Origin: JAAFGT01 sp041485165
GTDB taxonomy: Bacteria; Acidobacteriota; Terriglobia; Acidiferrales; UBA7541
Direction of reading: 5' to 3'
DNA: 64,000 bases
Assembly: GCA_041485165.1 (NCBI GenBank)
Contig: JBGPJC010000001.1
Location: 21,982 to 85,981, forward strand
The translations under genes and the position numbers were made by a program. Shown piece by piece: positions 26,624-35,832 of the stretch (position 1 is the first letter of the stretch; the number at the start of each line of letters is the position of its first letter). The notes beneath the pieces are model-generated. The model was not told where the DNA came from, ran no database searches, and worked only from the letters and a program-made list of their open reading frames with translations.

Positions 26624-26846
26624 TGGCTAAACTTCCGCGCCTCACCGCTCGCCAGATCCTCACTACACTGGAGAAGTCGGGCTTTTCACTCGCGCGCCAA
26701 AGCGGTAGCCACATGATCTACAAGAACGCCGCCGGTAAGCGCGTCACTGTGCCTTTCATGCCTCGAGGATTCTTCACCCAAAAGTCCTCAAGAGCATCCT
26801 GCGCGATTCCGGCCTGACTCCTGAAGCCCTCGAAGAACTGCTTTAA
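26623..26846 (+). pseudogene. hicA: HicA-like toxin gene with a frameshift
   Basis: The first part reads MAKLPRLTARQILTTLEKSG and RQSGSHMIYKNAAGKRVTVPF, with the catalytic His in the GSH motif, as in HicA. Near 26768 the frame breaks. In the original frame the product ends after 64 residues at a stop at 26817. In the next frame the normal HicA C-terminus continues as HPKVLKSILRDSGLTPEALE and stops at 26846. One missing base in the Gly-Ile codons around CGAGGATTCTT would explain it. The toxin is therefore probably inactive, unless this is a sequencing error. Confidence 0.8.
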
Positions 26847-27171
26847 GGCGGGGCTGCCCGCCGTTGGAGCTTACACGCCTTCCCGCCTGCTGTGCTTGCC
26901 CTGAGATGATTCGATCTGTGTTGAAATCCACTTCCCGCGGTTTCCGCTCTCCGCAACCCTCCAATCTCCATCCCGGGCCGGGCAACAGCTCTTCAAGACC
27001 CTTTAAGGCGAATGGTTGCTGCCGCTTGACAAGCGTCTGCGGCCGGAACATCCTACCGCCACCAGCTTGGCGAGTGGACGAGTCCGTGCCTGATCCCGGT
27101 GCTGCGGCGTTGTACCGGGAGCTCCGGCGCGCTGGCCATCGCCATCAAAATGCTGCACGAGGAGAAGTGTG
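26847..27171. other. Intergenic region with a possible sigma-70 promoter
   Basis: About 325 bp. No plausible gene is seen. A TTGACA at 27026-27031 followed after 17 bases by a weak CATCCT could be a promoter for the Lys-rich protein gene, but the -10 is poor. Just before the gene, GAGGAGAAG at 27159-27167 is a good ribosome binding site. Confidence 0.3.
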
Positions 27172-27930
27172 ATGAAAGAATTTCGTAAGGGTTCTCTGCT
27201 GCTGTCCCTGTTCCTTGGACTGACCGTTGCGCTGGCCGGTGTGCCTTCCCTTGCGGCGCAGACCGAACCCTCCAAGGACGAAGCCAAGGCCAAGAAAGAG
27301 AAAAAGGCAAAGTCCGCCGATAAGAAAGCCAAAACAGACGCTTCCGAGAAGAAGAGCGACTCAGCAAAGACTGCCAAGAAGACCGACGCGGAATCCAAAT
27401 CTGCGAAGTCCAGCAAGAGCGCCAAGGCGGACAAGAAAGAAGAGCCCGCCAAGAAGACCGAGGCGGACTCCAAATCGGCGAAGACCAGCAAGAGGACCAA
27501 GGCCGATAAGAAGAACGAGACCGCCAAGAAGTCAGACTCTTCTGAACCAACGAAGTCCACGAAGCCAAAGACCACCAAGTCCACACAAACCGCGCCGGAA
27601 TCTTCACCCACCGCCGGAAAGTCCTCCGGCTCGACTCCGAGCACCGGCAAGAGCACCTCGACCCCGCCGGTGACTCCAGCGAAGACCTCGGCCGGCGGCA
27701 GCAGCGGCTCCAACCCCAATGCGCCTGCGAAGGTCTCCTCGACGCCGCCCACCAAGACCTCTTCGACAACGCCGCAGACCCCGCCCTCCAAAGGAATGGT
27801 CTGGGTGAATACCGATTCCGGCGTGTATCACAAGGAAGGGACGCGCTGGTATGGAAAGACAAAACAAGGGAAATACATGTCGGAGGCGGATGCGCAGAAG
27901 GCGGGCTATAAGGCGGCTAAGCGCGAATAA
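27172..27930 (+). CDS. Secreted Lys/Ser/Thr-rich protein
   Basis: About 252 aa from the ATG at 27172, five bases after GAGGAGAAG. A signal peptide (LLLSLFLGLTVALAGVPSLAAQ) is followed by about 170 residues of low-complexity Lys/Ala/Ser/Thr repeats (KKAKSADKKAKTDASEKKSD and similar), resembling histone H1-like or cell-wall-stalk regions. The last 45 residues are a separate folded module rich in Trp/Tyr (MVWVNTDSGVYHKEG, RWYGKTKQGKYMSEADAQKA). I know similar short modules from acidobacterial proteins but cannot name the family. It lies 23 bp before the ComEA-like gene. A role in binding DNA or an anionic polymer outside the inner membrane is an inference from charge. Confidence 0.65.
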   Translation: MKEFRKGSLLLSLFLGLTVALAGVPSLAAQTEPSKDEAKAKKEKKAKSADKKAKTDASEKKSDSAKTAKKTDAESKSAKSSKSAKADKKEEPAKKTEADSKSAKTSKRTKADKKNETAKKSDSSEPTKSTKPKTTKSTQTAPESSPTAGKSSGSTPSTGKSTSTPPVTPAKTSAGGSSGSNPNAPAKVSSTPPTKTSSTTPQTPPSKGMVWVNTDSGVYHKEGTRWYGKTKQGKYMSEADAQKAGYKAAKRE

Positions 27931-27953
27931 GCACGGAACTCAGGAGAAAACCG

Positions 27954-28298
27954 ATGAAAAAGAGGCAAGTCTGGTTGGTGATGTTCGTCGCGGTACTGGC
28001 TCTGGCTGTGGCCGGAAATTCGGGCTGGGCGCAGCCGCAGGCGGGCGGCGGATCCACGAAGGCGAAAAAGACTTCGCAGGCCGCTCCCACAACCCCCAGC
28101 GCAACTGAACTGGTGGATCTGAATTCGGCCACACTCGCGCAGCTCAAGGCGCTGCCGGGCATCGGCGATGCCTACGGCCAGAAGATCATTGACGGCCGGC
28201 CCTACAAGGCCAAGACCGACCTCACCAAGAAGAAGATCATCCCAGAAGCGACCTACAAAAAAATTGCCGCTCTAGTGATCGCCAAACAGCCGAAGTAA
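27954..28298 (+). CDS. Secreted ComEA-like helix-hairpin-helix protein
   Basis: 114 aa. A signal peptide (VWLVMFVAVLALAVAGNSGWAQ) is followed by a short linker and a single ComEA-type helix-hairpin-helix domain: VDLNSATLAQLKALPGIGDA, then YGQKIIDGRPYKAKTDL and KKIIPEATYKKIA. ComEA proteins bind double-stranded DNA in the periplasm during natural transformation, although many acidobacterial copies have unknown roles. The 23-bp gap from the Lys-rich gene suggests cotranscription and a shared extracytoplasmic function. Confidence 0.82.
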   Translation: MKKRQVWLVMFVAVLALAVAGNSGWAQPQAGGGSTKAKKTSQAAPTTPSATELVDLNSATLAQLKALPGIGDAYGQKIIDGRPYKAKTDLTKKKIIPEATYKKIAALVIAKQPK

Positions 28299-28403
28299 CT
28301 GCTCGCCGGACGCATCGCAGGCTGGCATTCCGCGTATTCCGGAGCAGAGCGCGCGGCGCGCTCCCTCGGAAAGCGGATGCAATTTTCTCAACAGGGGTGG
28401 CCA

Positions 28404-28808
28404 ATGGGCCTTTTCGACGAAGTGGAAAACCTGGTGGCAGGAAGCAGCGGCAGCCACTCCGCTCTGATCGAGGGACTGGTGCAGATGCTGAACAGCCAGC
28501 AGGGCGGCGGACTGAGCGGTCTATTGCAGACATTTCAGGGCCAGGGGCTGGGCCACTTGATGGACTCCTGGGTCGGAAACGGAACCAACCTGCCCATCTC
28601 TGCTGAGCAGATCCAGCAGGTCCTGGGCGGCGACAAGATTCAGCAGCTTGCCGCGAAGGCGGGGATTTCTTCGGAGACGGCCAAAGCCAAGCTGGCGCAG
28701 CTTCTGCCCGGCGTCGTGGATACGCTCACTCCCGATGGACAGATGCCCCAGGGCAGTCTGCTGGGGAATCTCGCCAGCCTCTTGAAGGGCCGGGCGCAGG
28801 GCCAGTAA
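28404..28808 (+). CDS. YidB-family protein (DUF937-like)
   Basis: About 134 aa. MGLFDEVENLVAGSSGSHSA, Gln/Gly-rich QMLNSQQGGGLSGLLQTFQG and LGHLMDSWVGNGTNLPISAE, then QIQQVLGGDKIQQLAAKAGI match the YidB-like all-helical family. The molecular role of the family is unclear. An upstream in-frame ATG (28377) gives a short Gln-rich extension. The ATG at 28404 has AGGGG upstream and the family's usual N-terminus. It is convergent with the signalling genes at 28852. Confidence 0.82.
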   Translation: MGLFDEVENLVAGSSGSHSALIEGLVQMLNSQQGGGLSGLLQTFQGQGLGHLMDSWVGNGTNLPISAEQIQQVLGGDKIQQLAAKAGISSETAKAKLAQLLPGVVDTLTPDGQMPQGSLLGNLASLLKGRAQGQ

Positions 28809-28851
28809 TCGCTGCCCGAGCGGAAAACAACCGCGCCGCCCGCTGCCCGTC

Positions 28852-29712
28852 CTATGCGAGGTATTTCACAAACAGCACTTCGTTCTGCGCTTCGTTGTAC
28901 AGCAGCTCATCCACCAGTGCGCGCGTCATCAGCAGACCCAGCCCTCCCGGGCGCAGCCCTTTCTCTTCGCGGATGCGCGCGTGCTCGAGCGGCTGCTCGT
29001 CAGGGTTGCTCACTGCGGCGTGGGAGAGCCCTTCGAATCGGAAGCCCGGCCCTGGATCGGCGATGCGGTAGATGAGCATTTTGTTGGCGCGCAGGCAGGA
29101 GATGCGCACTTTGCGGTTGGGATCCAGTTTCCCGCCCCACTCGATGGCGTTCATCAACAGCTCACGGAATGCTTGTCCTATCGACTGGCGAACCTCCTGG
29201 GAGAGATCAGCTTCCAGGCGTTCCAGAAAACTCTGGATGCGATGGGCGGAGTCGAAATCGCAGGGCACCAGCAGTTCGACCCAGGTCGGCCGCGCGGAGA
29301 GCACCTCGATGGGGGGAGAAGTGGGTTTGGAAGACAGCGCGTTTTCCACCAGATCGAGCAACTCGTTCGTGTCCACCGGCTTGGTCAAGTAGCGGTAGGC
29401 CTGCTCGCGTACGGCGCGCAACATGGTCTCCGGCGTCTGGTCCGAAGTCATCACCACCACTCTCGGCGGCGCCGCCTCCTGGCGCAACAAGGTCAGCAGC
29501 TCCAGCCCGTTCATGCGCGGCATCCACAAGTCCAGCAGCAGAAGATCACACTTTTTCTTCTTGAGCTGCGCCCGCGCAGCAAGACCGTCGTTGGCCGTGG
29601 TCACCGCGTAGCCGGCCTTGCGCAACACACCGCTCAGCAAGGTGCGGTTCACGCGGTCATCGTCGGTGATCAGGATGTTTTTCTTTTCTGCTTTCTTCAC
29701 AGTCTTCTTCAC
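28852..29712 (-). CDS. Response regulator with RsbW-like ATPase output domain
   Basis: 286 aa. A receiver domain occupies about 12-130: the acidic pocket is ITDDDRVNR, the phospho-acceptor is Asp61 in LLLLDLWMPRMNG, and RYLTKPVD carries the conserved Lys. A GHKL ATPase of the RsbW/anti-sigma kinase type follows from about 150 (QSIGQAFRELLMNAIEWGGK with the N-box, then IADPGPGF and EKGLRPGGLGLLMT). This combination can couple a two-component signal to partner-switching. It overlaps the upstream hybrid kinase gene by 4 bp, making that kinase the likely phosphodonor. Confidence 0.88.
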   Translation of the reverse strand: MKKTVKKAEKKNILITDDDRVNRTLLSGVLRKAGYAVTTANDGLAARAQLKKKKCDLLLLDLWMPRMNGLELLTLLRQEAAPPRVVVMTSDQTPETMLRAVREQAYRYLTKPVDTNELLDLVENALSSKPTSPPIEVLSARPTWVELLVPCDFDSAHRIQSFLERLEADLSQEVRQSIGQAFRELLMNAIEWGGKLDPNRKVRISCLRANKMLIYRIADPGPGFRFEGLSHAAVSNPDEQPLEHARIREEKGLRPGGLGLLMTRALVDELLYNEAQNEVLFVKYLA

Positions 29713-31754
29713 TCTTTCCTCCGCCGGGTTTTCACTTCTCCTTTCTTGCGTGAGCGGCTTTTCAAAGCAGCCGTCTGCTTTCCTTTGCCCTTCAAGAACG
29801 CTGCCAGGCGCTTTCCCACCGCGGCGATCTCCCGCTCCAACACGCGCAAGGACTCCTGCGCCGCGGACAGCTCACCTTTTCTGCCCATGGCCTCGAGCGC
29901 CCGGGCGGCGTCAAACGCCCGCCTCGCGCCGAACACCCCCACCGCGCCTTTCAGGGCATGTGCGGTTCCAGCCAGCGACGCTCCGTCTCCCCGGGTGACG
30001 CTCCGGCGCACCGCCGCCAGCCGCTTGGGACAATCGGCCAGGAAAATCCTCACCAGCGACTCCAACAGCTTGGCGTCTCCGCCCACGCGGCCGAGCAGCG
30101 CCGCCCGCGAAAGATCTTCCCCGGCGGACATTTCCTTTCGATGGGGCGGGGGCGGCGCCGCGGGGCGCACTGCCAGATCCTCGACCACTTCATAGAGCTT
30201 CTGCATGTCGAAGGGCTTGGAGAGGAATCCGTCCATGCCCGCACGGCGGCAGCGTTCGCGGGCCTCCTCGGTCACGTCCCCGGTCAGCGCCACGATAGGC
30301 ACGCGCGTGGCGCCCTTCCGTTCCATGCTGCGGATGAGCTGTGCGGCTTCTTCCCCGCCCATCCCGGGCATTTCCAAATCCAGCAGAATGATGTCGAAGC
30401 TCTGTTGCTCGAACGCGGCCAGCGCTTGCCTGCCGTCTCCCACGGCCACGACGGCATGACCTCGGCGGGCCAAAAGGCGCACGGCCAGCTCCCGATTCAC
30501 TTCCATGTCTTCCGCCAGAAGGACGCGGAGGGGCCGGCGCGCCGCGACCGGAGCGGTCGGCCTCGCGGCGGCTTGCCCGCCGGCATCCGCACCGGGAACG
30601 GACTCGCGCTCTCGCGTCTCCCGCTTTTCGTCAGCCGCTGCTCCGGCGCGGGGAAGACGGAACCAGAACCGCGTGCCTCCCTGTGGGCGCGTCTCGCATC
30701 CCACCGACCCGCCCCACCGCTCGACCGTAATCTTGCAAAAATAAAGACCCAGGCCGGCTTTTCCGGTGCTCTCTTTTCGCTTGGCCATGAGCTTGAAGAC
30801 CTGCGTCTCTGAGACGCCCTCGCCGAGACCCAGCCCCTGGTCGTCCACGCAGGCGCGCAGATAACCCCCCTCGTCGGCAACGCGTATAGTGACGCGTGTG
30901 CCCGCCGGGCTGTAGCGCAACGCATTCTCGAGTAGATTGGAAAACACCCGGCGGAGACGTGATTCATCGCCGGCCACGCGCCACCCGGCGGCAGGATCGA
31001 GCTGCGAATCCACTTCCAGGCCCACTCCCTGGCTGCTGAACGCGGGTTGAAAATCGCTGACCACTTCCTGCGCGCAGCGCACCAGATCGGGAGCCTGTCC
31101 CGAGACCTGTCCGGCGGCCTCTTGGGCCGCAAGCTCCCCGGCAAACGCCGAGAGGATTTCCCGGATCATCGTCTCCTGCCGGTGCGATTGCCGGTTGGCA
31201 ATCTCCACGATGTTTTTCATGTGCTCGGGCAGGCTTTCAAGAGAAAGCAGGGAGAGGCAGCCGCGCATGGCCGTCAACGGCTGCGAAAGATCGTGGACGA
31301 TGCAGTGCAGTAGGATTTCTTTGAGCTGGGTCTCGCGCTGCAGGCGTTCCTGATGCAGGCGGAAATCCCGCGCGGTCTGGAAAACCGCCCGCGCCGCTTC
31401 ATAGCGGCTCTGCGAATTCCAAAGGATCAGGAGGCTCTTGCCTTCCAGGCAGAGCGCAAAGGCCTCGAGAGCAATCTCGCGCCCGGCCTCATCCCACTCC
31501 ACCCAGGTCCCCGACTCGGCCCGCCCGTCCGATTTTGCTTTCCAGAATTCCTGGGCATCCACCAGAAAGTTTTCGAGGAAGGGCATGCGCTGGGCGGCGG
31601 GCAAGACCGAACCGGTGGCCACGCCGGCGCCGAAAAGGGTGTGCATCCAGGCCGGGGGCGATCCGAGCAGGCGCAGCTTCCCCGCCCCGGCCGGCTCGAG
31701 GACGGCGTACCCCTCGGTGCGCAGGAGCGCCTGATAAAGGTCCGGTGCGCTCAT
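29709..31754 (-). CDS. Hybrid sensor histidine kinase with receiver and HPt domains
   Basis: About 681 aa. An N-terminal sensor-like region (1-125), without membrane segments, precedes the HisKA helix with His154 in CIVHDLSQPLTAMRG. The ATPase domain shows NLLENALRYSPAGT, DDQGLGLGEG and GKAGLGLYFCK. After a linker comes a receiver (LLAEDMEVNRELA, Asp in ILLDLEMPGMGG, FLSKPFD) and finally an HPt domain with His in GTAHALKGAVGVFGARR. A complete cytoplasmic phosphorelay in one chain is therefore present. I start at the ATG at 31754 because the longer frame runs into the next gene and its first 72 residues are Arg/Pro-rich noise. The C-terminus ends in a Lys/Arg-rich tail. Confidence 0.88.
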   Translation of the reverse strand: MSAPDLYQALLRTEGYAVLEPAGAGKLRLLGSPPAWMHTLFGAGVATGSVLPAAQRMPFLENFLVDAQEFWKAKSDGRAESGTWVEWDEAGREIALEAFALCLEGKSLLILWNSQSRYEAARAVFQTARDFRLHQERLQRETQLKEILLHCIVHDLSQPLTAMRGCLSLLSLESLPEHMKNIVEIANRQSHRQETMIREILSAFAGELAAQEAAGQVSGQAPDLVRCAQEVVSDFQPAFSSQGVGLEVDSQLDPAAGWRVAGDESRLRRVFSNLLENALRYSPAGTRVTIRVADEGGYLRACVDDQGLGLGEGVSETQVFKLMAKRKESTGKAGLGLYFCKITVERWGGSVGCETRPQGGTRFWFRLPRAGAAADEKRETRERESVPGADAGGQAAARPTAPVAARRPLRVLLAEDMEVNRELAVRLLARRGHAVVAVGDGRQALAAFEQQSFDIILLDLEMPGMGGEEAAQLIRSMERKGATRVPIVALTGDVTEEARERCRRAGMDGFLSKPFDMQKLYEVVEDLAVRPAAPPPPHRKEMSAGEDLSRAALLGRVGGDAKLLESLVRIFLADCPKRLAAVRRSVTRGDGASLAGTAHALKGAVGVFGARRAFDAARALEAMGRKGELSAAQESLRVLEREIAAVGKRLAAFLKGKGKQTAALKSRSRKKGEVKTRRRKE

Positions 31755-31837
31755 GGCCGCGAGCGCCTGTGAGCCTGGTGGCAGAATGCGCCTGCACTGC
31801 GTGAAGGCGGTAGCCCGCAACTGGTCAGGAGTTTCAT

Positions 31838-32236
31838 CTATCCAGCCAGCATCGCTTTGCCGAGTGCATGGAACGCTTCCTCGACGCCGGCGCCGGTCTT
31901 CGTGCTGCTGCGAATCGGCTTCCAGCCGCGCCGAGCCAGGTCTTCCTCGACCTTCGGGGTCACCTGCCAATCTTCGGCCAGATCGCTTTTATTCAGGACG
32001 AGGACGGAAGGAATCTTTGCCGGCGGGGTGACGACTTTTTCGTGCAAGCGAAGAGCCGCGTCGACGGTGGCGCGGCGAGTGCCGTCGGCCACCACCAGCA
32101 AACCGGAGGCGCCGCGGAAGTAGGAAAGCCGCAGCTTCTGGAAATCATCCTCGCCGAAGAGGTCCCACATCATCAGGGTGAGATCCTCTTCCTCCACGCG
32201 CACCACTTTCTTGTCCACCTTAACGCCGATGGTGGT
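31838..32236 (-). pseudogene. Small GTPase (Rab/MglA-like) lacking its P-loop region
   Basis: The recognisable part starts at TTIGVKV (switch I) and continues with LMMWDLFGEDDFQ (G3), LVLNKSDLAED (G4) and SSTKTGAGVEE (G5), all in register with Ras/MglA-type GTPases. No GxxxxGK[ST] P-loop can be found in any frame upstream. The first usable start codon is the GTG at 32218, inside the switch I region, giving 126 aa. The gene is thus 5'-truncated, probably inactive, though the conserved G3-G5 boxes suggest recent loss. It adjoins the hybrid kinase gene, 83 bp from its start. Confidence 0.6.
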
Positions 32237-32656
32237 TTGGCATTGGCGAAGCCTACTACGGATGCCGCCGCCTCGGCAATAACACCGGGCTGGTCCGGCG
32301 TGGCCCGTCCTGCAGCCTGCCGGTTACTGACTGGAGCAGCACCGGAACAGGCAATTTCCCCGTAGTTCCTGAGATCGCCCCCTATACTCTCCGCATGGAG
32401 CACTTCTCGGCGGAAGAGAAGGGCGAATGACCGGGCGCGCAATCGGTTCCTGCTTGTACCACGGTATCGGTTCGCTCACCGAGCGGTGCATAAATCTCTG
32501 GGTGCGCCTGGCCGGCAGACGTCTGCGCAAGAGCGACCTGCATTGGCTGGACTCCCGCTTCGGCTCGGCTGAACGCCTCGGTGAGGGAATCTACCGGTCT
32601 TCGGCTGCACAAAAAGATTCTTCATTTGGCAGAATAGGCGAGCTGCTGGAATCTCG
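32237..32656. other. Non-coding stretch between GTPase remnant and glycerol kinase
   Basis: About 420 bp. No P-loop coding sequence for the adjacent GTPase fragment is found in any frame. An 81-codon frame at 32427-32672 on the + strand has no family-like features and overlaps the glycerol kinase end. I see no RNA gene or repeat here. Confidence 0.4.
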
Positions 32657-34156
<1,500 letters not shown>

Positions 34157-34200
34157 GCAGACCTCCTGGAGTGCCAACCCGACTGCCGGTGAAAAGCTCC

Positions 34201-34749
34201 CTATTGGGAACGAGCTGCCGCGAATTTCTCCCGCATCCGGGCGTTGAATTCCTCGGTTTTGCCGCGCGGCACGCTGAGCGTCTGCCAGTTTTTCCCGGCG
34301 AAATGTTTGGCCAGGAGAACGATTTGCCCGGCGTGGCCGGAGTGGTGGGTGAGCTGGCGATTGATGGCTTGAAGAACCGTGTGCGGTTCGCCGCGGATGG
34401 TAATGGTGCGCCCCAGGTCCTCCGGCCGCAAAGCCGCGACGCCTGCGAACAGCAGCCGCCAGCCATCTTCCCAGCGGGCCATCAGCGCCTCGCGCGTGTC
34501 GCCTTCCGCGATGACGAATTCGGAGTCGCGATGCCGGTCGGGCTTTTCGCCATCGGTGTTAAGGAAATCGGTCCAGCGCGAACGGAGTCCCCCGCCCACG
34601 TGTTTGACGATTATGGCGATGCTGTTGGATTCTTCGTCGAGTTGCATGAAGAACTGCGCGTCGCTCACCTGCGCGAAGGCGCGCTCGGCCTGTTGCTTGA
34701 TCCTGCGGAAGTCCTTGACTGCCTCTTGCAGGTAGCCTGCTGGTTCCAT
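34201..34749 (-). CDS. DinB-like protein (DUF1572)
   Basis: About 182 aa. MEPAGYLQEAVKDFRRIKQQ, NSIAIIVKHVGGGLRSRWTD, and later INRQLTHHSGHAGQIVLLAK fit the DinB four-helix bundle, with His in the VKHVGG helix and the HHSGHAGQ helix as metal ligands. The superfamily includes thiol-dependent metalloenzymes and stress-linked proteins. The activity of this one is unknown. An in-frame ATG lies 45 bases upstream (34794); I chose 34749 since it has a GGGGAGA site and the typical short N-terminus. It is 44 bp upstream of glpK on the same strand. Confidence 0.78.
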   Translation of the reverse strand: MEPAGYLQEAVKDFRRIKQQAERAFAQVSDAQFFMQLDEESNSIAIIVKHVGGGLRSRWTDFLNTDGEKPDRHRDSEFVIAEGDTREALMARWEDGWRLLFAGVAALRPEDLGRTITIRGEPHTVLQAINRQLTHHSGHAGQIVLLAKHFAGKNWQTLSVPRGKTEEFNARMREKFAAARSQ

Positions 34750-34936
34750 CCCGACGTCTCCCCTTTGCGTCCCCGCCTCTTTGCTTCCTTCCATGACAGA
34801 ACTCCACGCTCATTGTATCGCTGTTATCGGCTGTCGATCCTGGGACGGTTAGCAGAGTGGCGGCGGGAGGACTCGGAATTCACGGGGGGGGCAGGAAAAC
34901 GATGAATAGTTTAGCCGCCCAACGTCTGCGCCGCCC

Positions 34937-35035
34937 GCGGACCAGGCTGTCACCAACGTGGTGGATTTTTTTCTGCGCCCGCAGAGCGACGCCATCACCG
35001 GCCAGGTGATCTACCTCGGCGGCGTCCCCCGCTGA
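34937..35035 (+). pseudogene. C-terminal remnant of a short-chain dehydrogenase gene
   Basis: A 32-codon stretch ending with TGA at 35033-35035 reads VTNVVDFFLRPQSDAITGQV, then IYLGGVPR. This is the usual end of SDR-family enzymes (VANVVLFLAS..AITGQ..Y.DGG). No start or Rossmann motif precedes it; the bases immediately upstream are unrelated. It is the only recognisable coding trace in the otherwise gene-free 34795-35203. Confidence 0.55.
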
Positions 35036-35203
35036 ACCCTCCGTCTGTAAGATTTTCTGTTGAAAGTGAACGAAGAAAAAGAAAGCGTATCTCCCGCATC
35101 CACGACCCTAGCCGGGGTCGAATAGAAGAGACACCCGATGACACCATCGCCATGTCATATCTGACTCTGAACCAGTTTTTGGGGGAACAGGTCATCCCGC
35201 CGA

Positions 35204-35575
35204 TCACCGAATTGCTACGCCTGGAGCGGCCCGTAAGACCGAAGATAGCAAAACCTGGAGACAGATAATTTCAACCCCGGTACTGGGCGCGTACCAGAAA
35301 TAAGGGAAGCGGTTGATGCTTCGCAGGAAGAGGATCCAGCCTACCAAATGAAAAAGCATAAAGCCTAGGTGGAGAGTCCAAAACTTTGCGGACCGGAGAA
35401 ACCGCCGATACCAGCGGACAGGGTAGCCAAAGAGGAGGGCCGTAACCAAAGCGAACGGTACCCATTTGTCGTCGGGCCAATACTCTCGAGGACCTAGGGC
35501 CAGCATTGAAAACGCCAGGACAACGCCCAATCCAACCAGGATGTACAACACGAAATCTCGAGAACGTGCTTTCAC
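35204..35575 (-). CDS. Hypothetical integral membrane protein
   Basis: 123 aa with four hydrophobic segments (about 8-27, 40-52, 68-87, 104-118), a basic N-terminus (MKARSRDF) and a positively charged loop (VRWYRRFLRSAKFW). No family is recognised. It starts with GTG, overlapping the stop of a small upstream frame, which suggests translational coupling to it. Both lie in the segment between the SDR remnant and the RAYT element, a patch with signs of DNA turnover. Confidence 0.5.
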   Translation of the reverse strand: MKARSRDFVLYILVGLGVVLAFSMLALGPREYWPDDKWVPFALVTALLFGYPVRWYRRFLRSAKFWTLHLGFMLFHLVGWILFLRSINRFPYFWYAPSTGVEIICLQVLLSSVLRAAPGVAIR

Positions 35576-35832
35576 TTGCAGGTCCCCTGACTTATCGAGT
35601 TGATTTCCGCCCCGAGAGCATTACCTTCGGCGTAAACGACCCCACCCAATGCAACGACTCCGGCGGGTGGCGCAGAGGAATTATTCCGAGACATTAGTCG
35701 GTCCTGTGGCACCGAGGGAGTATACCATTCGGGCATACTCCTCTGTAGGTGGAAGACTTGGGTGCGGTACCCAGATTCTTCTTGGCGGTTTATGTCTGCG
35801 CGACCCGCCAGGGCAGGTGAAAGGCGGCCCAC
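35572..35832 (-). CDS. Small hypothetical protein
   Basis: Up to 86 aa; an internal ATG would give about 54 aa (MPEWYTPSVPQDRLMSRNNS...). The frame overlaps the tail of the RAYT gene at its 5' side and its stop overlaps the GTG of the next membrane-protein gene by 4 bp. No domain is seen. The overlap pattern is the only argument for it being real; it could be a chance frame. Confidence 0.25.
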   Translation of the reverse strand: MGRLSPALAGRADINRQEESGYRTQVFHLQRSMPEWYTPSVPQDRLMSRNNSSAPPAGVVALGGVVYAEGNALGAEINSISQGTCK

